Assembly (NCBI GenBank): GCA_041584015.1
Contig: JBFHES010000170.1
Location: 1 to 10,339, forward strand
DNA: 10,339 nucleotides
Reading direction: 5' to 3'
Origin: JBFHES01 sp041584015
Lineage (GTDB): Bacteria; Bacteroidota; Bacteroidia; Bacteroidales; M50B96
The notes under the pieces: generated by a model
The model's input: only the letters and a program-made list of their open reading frames with translations
Database searches by the model: none
Told to the model about the DNA's origin: nothing
Shown: positions 7,117-10,339 of the stretch, piece by piece
How positions within the stretch are numbered: the first letter of the stretch is position 1
Layout: each line of letters opens with the position of its first letter
Program-made: the position numbers and the translations under genes

Positions 7117-9012
7117 CTAAATAAGCACGATTTGTTTTGTTTTTATCTGGCCTGAGGCGTGCACAAGCAAATAATAATTACCAGCGGCCAATCCGTTTCT
7201 ATTCAATACAAAATGACCATTTATTGCTTGATAAGACCTAAGAAAATCTCCGGCTGCATTATACAAAAATACCTCTGTTGTAGCAGGGCCATCTGTTGGA
7301 ACGGTTACTTGAGCATCTATACCAACAGGATTTGGACTTACACTAATTTCCTGCCCTTCAATTAAAGCTTGTGCATTTTTAAAATTTATATCGCGTGTAT
7401 GCCTGTCTATACCAACTAAAATTCTAACAGAATCTGCGCAAGCAATATGTTCATTGCTAACAGTTGCAGCTAACCAGCACGATGATGCCGGCGTATATTG
7501 AGTGAAAGCACCGTAATCGCCATTCGACCATTCTATGTTGGTATTCGTATTGGACAAATGAGGTGTAATACTTGCATTTAGTGTCTCACCCTGCATAATT
7601 GCTGAAACATCGGTTTCAATTTCAAAATTTGTCATGGATACGTATACACTGTCCATTGAAAAGCCTCCGAGCGTATCTGCTTGCTCTACCTTATAATATC
7701 CAGATTCGTTTACTAATATACTTTTAGCATCATCGCCTGTATTCCAGGCAAACACCGATGCATTAGCAGATACAGTTTCGAAGGAGATGTTGAATTGAAA
7801 CAAATCTGCATCCTCTTTTTTATTTGCCTTTTTAAAACAATCGGTAAACACAATCAAATAGTCACCATCGCTTTTACGTGTAAATGTTGGATATCCATAA
7901 AACATATGATAGTTATAAAATGGTCTGTTGATGGTATCGGTTAGGTGAAACCCCAATGGGTTCGAAAGAATTGCTTCGGGTTTATTTCTGTAAATCCAAA
8001 TTTTACTCTGATCTGCATAATATGGATTTCCAATATAATGCCTCCTATCGGTAGCTACAACAAAAACCTCATCATGCTGGTTATCATAAAAAATAAGAGG
8101 ATTGCCGGAAGGGAAAGGGTAGCCAATATTTGTTGATGCAGGCTCTGACCAGGTATAACCATAATCATTGGATGCAACATGCAACATTGTTGAGCCGTAC
8201 ATATTTCTTTTATCACGAACGAGTCCAATTAAGCGACCATCGCCACAGTAGGCAAAGGACACCTCCGTTAAATAGTATTGCTGTGTGTTCCTGTAATCAA
8301 AAGTATAACCAATATTCGACCAATCAAGGCCATCAGGCGAAAACCTTAGTTCGATATAATAGTAACCCCAAAAGGCAGCCATATAACCACGACCCGGTAC
8401 TTTTACAATTTGATGCGACATGTAAAATGTATTCGGTGTTTTATTTAAACTTACAGGTGCTTCCCAGGTTTGGCCACCTGTTGTGCTCAACATGGTATGA
8501 TAGCTTATGGCCATAGCATTATTGGCATTATACTTTCTGAAAAACAGGATTATGCTGTCTTGTCCAATTAAGCCTCCATAAATGTTTCGGTCATCATAAA
8601 GGGTGTCGTTGTAAATCTGCTCCGGCGGCGACCAACTTGTTCCATTATCGGAACTGATTCGTTTAAAAATACCGGCATCGTTGCCAACATGGCCGCCTTC
8701 ATTCCCTGGGTCGAGTCTGAAAAAATGAATAATGGATCCATTTTGCAAGGTAACTAGAAAACCTTCGGAGCAGTGATCTGTAGAAACAAGAGAATTTGTG
8801 ATAGTGCTAACATTTGCATTAACATGCTCAAATTGTTCATCAGCAAATAAACTTATGTATTCTCTATTGCAGACAAAAATAGAGTCATGTTCATTTATGC
8901 TGTATGAACTAATCTGAGCACTTAATTGAACCCCCAAACCAACTAAAAACCATGCACTAAACAGAATTCTCATTGTTATACTTTTACAACATTTATTTAA
9001 TATTTTAGACAT
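7117..9012 (-). CDS. Secreted BNR/sialidase-fold protein with T9SS sorting domain
   Basis: This 631-residue exported protein has a signal peptide ending near QLSAQ (29-33). Either ATG 9012 or ATG 8973 (residue 14) could be the start; the second gives a more compact signal peptide. Residues about 80-410 look like a six-bladed sialidase propeller with Asp-box repeats: SSDNGTSW (120-127), a degenerate STTGGQTW (176-183), a shortened SPDGLDW (225-231) and SNDYGYTW (281-288). FFRLDPG (R99) and DDRN (140-143) resemble the arginine-bearing positions of sialidase-superfamily enzymes, but I cannot place the full arginine triad or the nucleophile, so activity on sialic acid is not shown. Residues about 412-535 form one or two Ig-like linker domains. 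The end is a T9SS type A tail (SVSPNPVGIDA at 557-567, GLAAGNYYLLVH at 607-618, KTKQIVLI at 624-631). It probably acts at the cell surface or outside the cell on glycans. Confidence 0.8.
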   Translation of the reverse strand: MSKILNKCCKSITMRILFSAWFLVGLGVQLSAQISSYSINEHDSIFVCNREYISLFADEQFEHVNANVSTITNSLVSTDHCSEGFLVTLQNGSIIHFFRLDPGNEGGHVGNDAGIFKRISSDNGTSWSPPEQIYNDTLYDDRNIYGGLIGQDSIILFFRKYNANNAMAISYHTMLSTTGGQTWEAPVSLNKTPNTFYMSHQIVKVPGRGYMAAFWGYYYIELRFSPDGLDWSNIGYTFDYRNTQQYYLTEVSFAYCGDGRLIGLVRDKRNMYGSTMLHVASNDYGYTWSEPASTNIGYPFPSGNPLIFYDNQHDEVFVVATDRRHYIGNPYYADQSKIWIYRNKPEAILSNPLGFHLTDTINRPFYNYHMFYGYPTFTRKSDGDYLIVFTDCFKKANKKEDADLFQFNISFETVSANASVFAWNTGDDAKSILVNESGYYKVEQADTLGGFSMDSVYVSMTNFEIETDVSAIMQGETLNASITPHLSNTNTNIEWSNGDYGAFTQYTPASSCWLAATVSNEHIACADSVRILVGIDRHTRDINFKNAQALIEGQEISVSPNPVGIDAQVTVPTDGPATTEVFLYNAAGDFLRSYQAINGHFVLNRNGLAAGNYYLLVHASGQIKTKQIVLI

Positions 9013-9140
9013 CGAAATAGCTACCTAAAAATTAAAGCCCTATTAATGGGATATTAAAAAGTGATTAAAATTATAGTGGACCAAATTCGGTATTCAATAA
9101 AAAATTAGTTTAGCACTTGCTATCAAACAGCTAGAAGGAA
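9013..9140. promoter_or_regulatory. Divergent intergenic region between the sialidase-like gene and the OmpR-type regulator
   Basis: These 128 very AT-rich bases separate two genes pointing away from each other, so promoters for both should be here. I see no exact TAnnTTTG match; TAGTTTAG near 9107 (plus strand) is one base off. AAGGAA just before ATG 9141 is a modest ribosome site for the regulator. A small imperfect palindrome, CCCTATTAATGGG, lies at 9038-9050. Confidence 0.35.
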
Positions 9141-9815
9141 ATGAAATTACTGGTAATTGAAGACGAACCAAAAGTTGCGGCATTCCTGAAACAAGGACTT
9201 GAAGAAAACAACTATGATGTTGATGTTGCTTATGACGGTATGCTTGGTGCCCGTCTTGCACTAAGCAATAATTACGATGTAATTATAATGGATCTTATTT
9301 TGCCACTCTTAAACGGTTTGGAACTATGCAAAAAGCTAAGAGAACAAAACAATCAGGTACCTATACTTATGTTAACTGCTCTTGGCACTACGGACGATAA
9401 GGTGAAAGGATTTGATGCAGGCGTTGATGATTATCTAGTGAAACCTTTTGAGTTTGTTGAACTATTGGCAAGAGTTAGAGCTCTGAGTAAACGTTCTGGA
9501 AAAGTACAAACATCAACAACCATAAAAATTGGCGATCTGGAACTGGATATAAATAAAAAAACAGCCAAACGAAATGAACTGCACATTAATCTAACAGCAA
9601 AGGAATTTAAACTTCTTGAGTTTTTAATGAATAACGCTGGCCGTGTGGTAAGCAGATCGGAAATTGCTGAAAAAGTTTGGGACATAAGATTTGATACCGG
9701 TACCAATGTAGTTGATGTGTACATTAATCTTTTGCGTAAAAAAATAAACGATAAAGAATCGGATAAATTAATACATACAAGAGTTGGACTAGGATATGTG
9801 TTACAAGTAGATTAA
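9141..9815 (+). CDS. OmpR/PhoB-family response regulator
   Basis: This 224-residue regulator has a receiver domain (about 1-115) with the acidic residues E7 and D8, phosphoacceptor D51 (IIMDLILPLLNG), T79 (MLTALG) and K101 (DDYLVKPFEF). The winged helix-turn-helix DNA-binding domain follows at about 128-222 (NLTAKEFKLLEFLMNNAG, VVSRSEIAEKVWD, VVDVYINLLRKKI, and the wing TRVGLGYVL). All key residues are present and the length is standard. The partner kinase starts 2 bases after its stop codon. It resembles CusR/RprY-like regulators of envelope or metal stress in this phylum, but nothing in this window shows its targets. The kinase of the other two-component pair here is of a different class (HisKA_3), so crosstalk is unlikely. 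Confidence 0.95.
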   Translation: MKLLVIEDEPKVAAFLKQGLEENNYDVDVAYDGMLGARLALSNNYDVIIMDLILPLLNGLELCKKLREQNNQVPILMLTALGTTDDKVKGFDAGVDDYLVKPFEFVELLARVRALSKRSGKVQTSTTIKIGDLELDINKKTAKRNELHINLTAKEFKLLEFLMNNAGRVVSRSEIAEKVWDIRFDTGTNVVDVYINLLRKKINDKESDKLIHTRVGLGYVLQVD

Positions 9816-9817
9816 TT

Positions 9818-10339
9818 ATGCAGATAAGAAATAGATTAACCTTACAATTTACTTCAATAGTTGCCTGTATTTATGCAATTGCCATGCTGGCTATATACCT
9901 TGCATTTTCAAATTTTAGAGAAGAGGAATTCTACGCACGCTTAACCAACAAGGCCAAGTATTTTGTGCACTTGCTAATATCTGTTGAAGAAATAGACCAG
10001 ACACTGTTAAAAAAAATTGAGCGGAATAGTCCGAACGAATTACCTGGCGAGCACGTAATTATTTACGACCTAGACGACAACAAAATATTTGACCTTGATG
10101 AAGATAAATCGCTAACAATTAGCAAACAATTAATTCAGGAAGTTAAGGCAGCTAAAGAGGTAAGATTTAAACAAGAAGGGCTAGAAATACTGGGTTATTA
10201 TATAAGTGATGGAGATGAAAGTATTATTGCATTTATTGCCGCACGAGATGTTTTTGGGCTCAGGAAATTAAAAATTTTACGATTCATTATTTGGGTCGTT
10301 TTTTCGGGAGGATTAATAATTGTTTATTTGGCCGGAAGG
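9818..10339 (+). CDS. Sensor histidine kinase, N-terminal part (cut by window edge)
   Basis: An open frame of 174 codons runs from ATG 9818 to the window edge. Only the sensor half is present: a cytoplasmic start MQIRNRLTLQF, a membrane segment at about 11-30, an extracytoplasmic domain of about 120 residues (31-150) rich in acidic residues (YDLDDNKIFDLDED, 83-96), and the beginning of a second membrane segment at about 152-172. The HAMP, HisKA and ATPase domains expected for the partner of an OmpR-type regulator would lie beyond the window. The start fits because only two bases separate it from the regulator stop codon, and MQIRNRLTLQF is a common opening of such kinases in Bacteroidota. The signal is unknown; the acidic loop could bind cations, which is speculative. 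Confidence 0.88.
   Translation, partial: MQIRNRLTLQFTSIVACIYAIAMLAIYLAFSNFREEEFYARLTNKAKYFVHLLISVEEIDQTLLKKIERNSPNELPGEHVIIYDLDDNKIFDLDEDKSLTISKQLIQEVKAAKEVRFKQEGLEILGYYISDGDESIIAFIAARDVFGLRKLKILRFIIWVVFSGGLIIVYLAGR

Noticed and set aside
8130..8516. 128-codon plus-strand open frame
   Set aside because: It lies wholly inside and antisense to the sialidase-like gene. Its translation is rich in His, Cys, Tyr and Asn without domain-like structure, as expected of a shadow frame.
9038..9050. Small palindrome CCCTATTAATGGG in the divergent intergenic region
   Set aside because: It is short, imperfect and made mostly of A/T, which can arise by chance in such AT-rich sequence. No second copy was seen.
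9431..9724. 97-codon minus-strand open frame inside the OmpR-type regulator
   Set aside because: It is antisense to a complete, well-conserved regulator and has no recognisable domain.

Overview
This AT-rich window looks like a chromosomal piece from a member of the Bacteroidota. Two large secreted proteins carry C-terminal type IX secretion system (T9SS) sorting domains, a pathway confined to that phylum. Several genes are preceded by matches to the Bacteroidota -7 promoter element TAnnTTTG, and Shine-Dalgarno sequences are mostly weak. There is no sign of a mobile element, CRISPR array, tRNA or rRNA.

Almost everything from 9012 down to 1 is on the minus strand. In transcription order: a secreted BNR/sialidase-fold protein with a T9SS tail (9012-7117); two small coiled-coil proteins that share an N-terminal half (6997-6794 and 6689-6495); a membrane sensor histidine kinase with an extracytoplasmic Cache-like domain (6417-4669), overlapping by one base a NarL-type response regulator (4669-4010); a small outer-membrane beta-barrel resembling the TorF/Gcw_chp putative porins (3878-3177); an Amt ammonium channel (3152-1935) closed by a clear intrinsic terminator (1866-1910); and an arylsulfotransferase-like secreted protein with a T9SS tail (1644 to the window edge), which loses only its last few codons. 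On the plus strand, transcribed away from the sialidase-like gene, are an OmpR-type response regulator (9141-9815) and the N-terminal part of its partner histidine kinase (9818 to the window edge).

The most interesting part is 1935-6417. The kinase/regulator pair lies directly upstream of the porin and Amt genes, in the same orientation. Between the regulator and the porin is a perfect 8-bp inverted repeat with a third half-site at a 12-bp interval. Its TACGGAT core resembles the heptamers bound by NarL-family regulators. The simplest reading, which is inference, is a self-contained module: an extracytoplasmic signal is sensed, the NarL-type regulator binds the triple site, and an outer-membrane porin plus an inner-membrane ammonium channel are transcribed together. 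The duplicated small coiled-coil proteins just upstream of the kinase have no function I can recognise.
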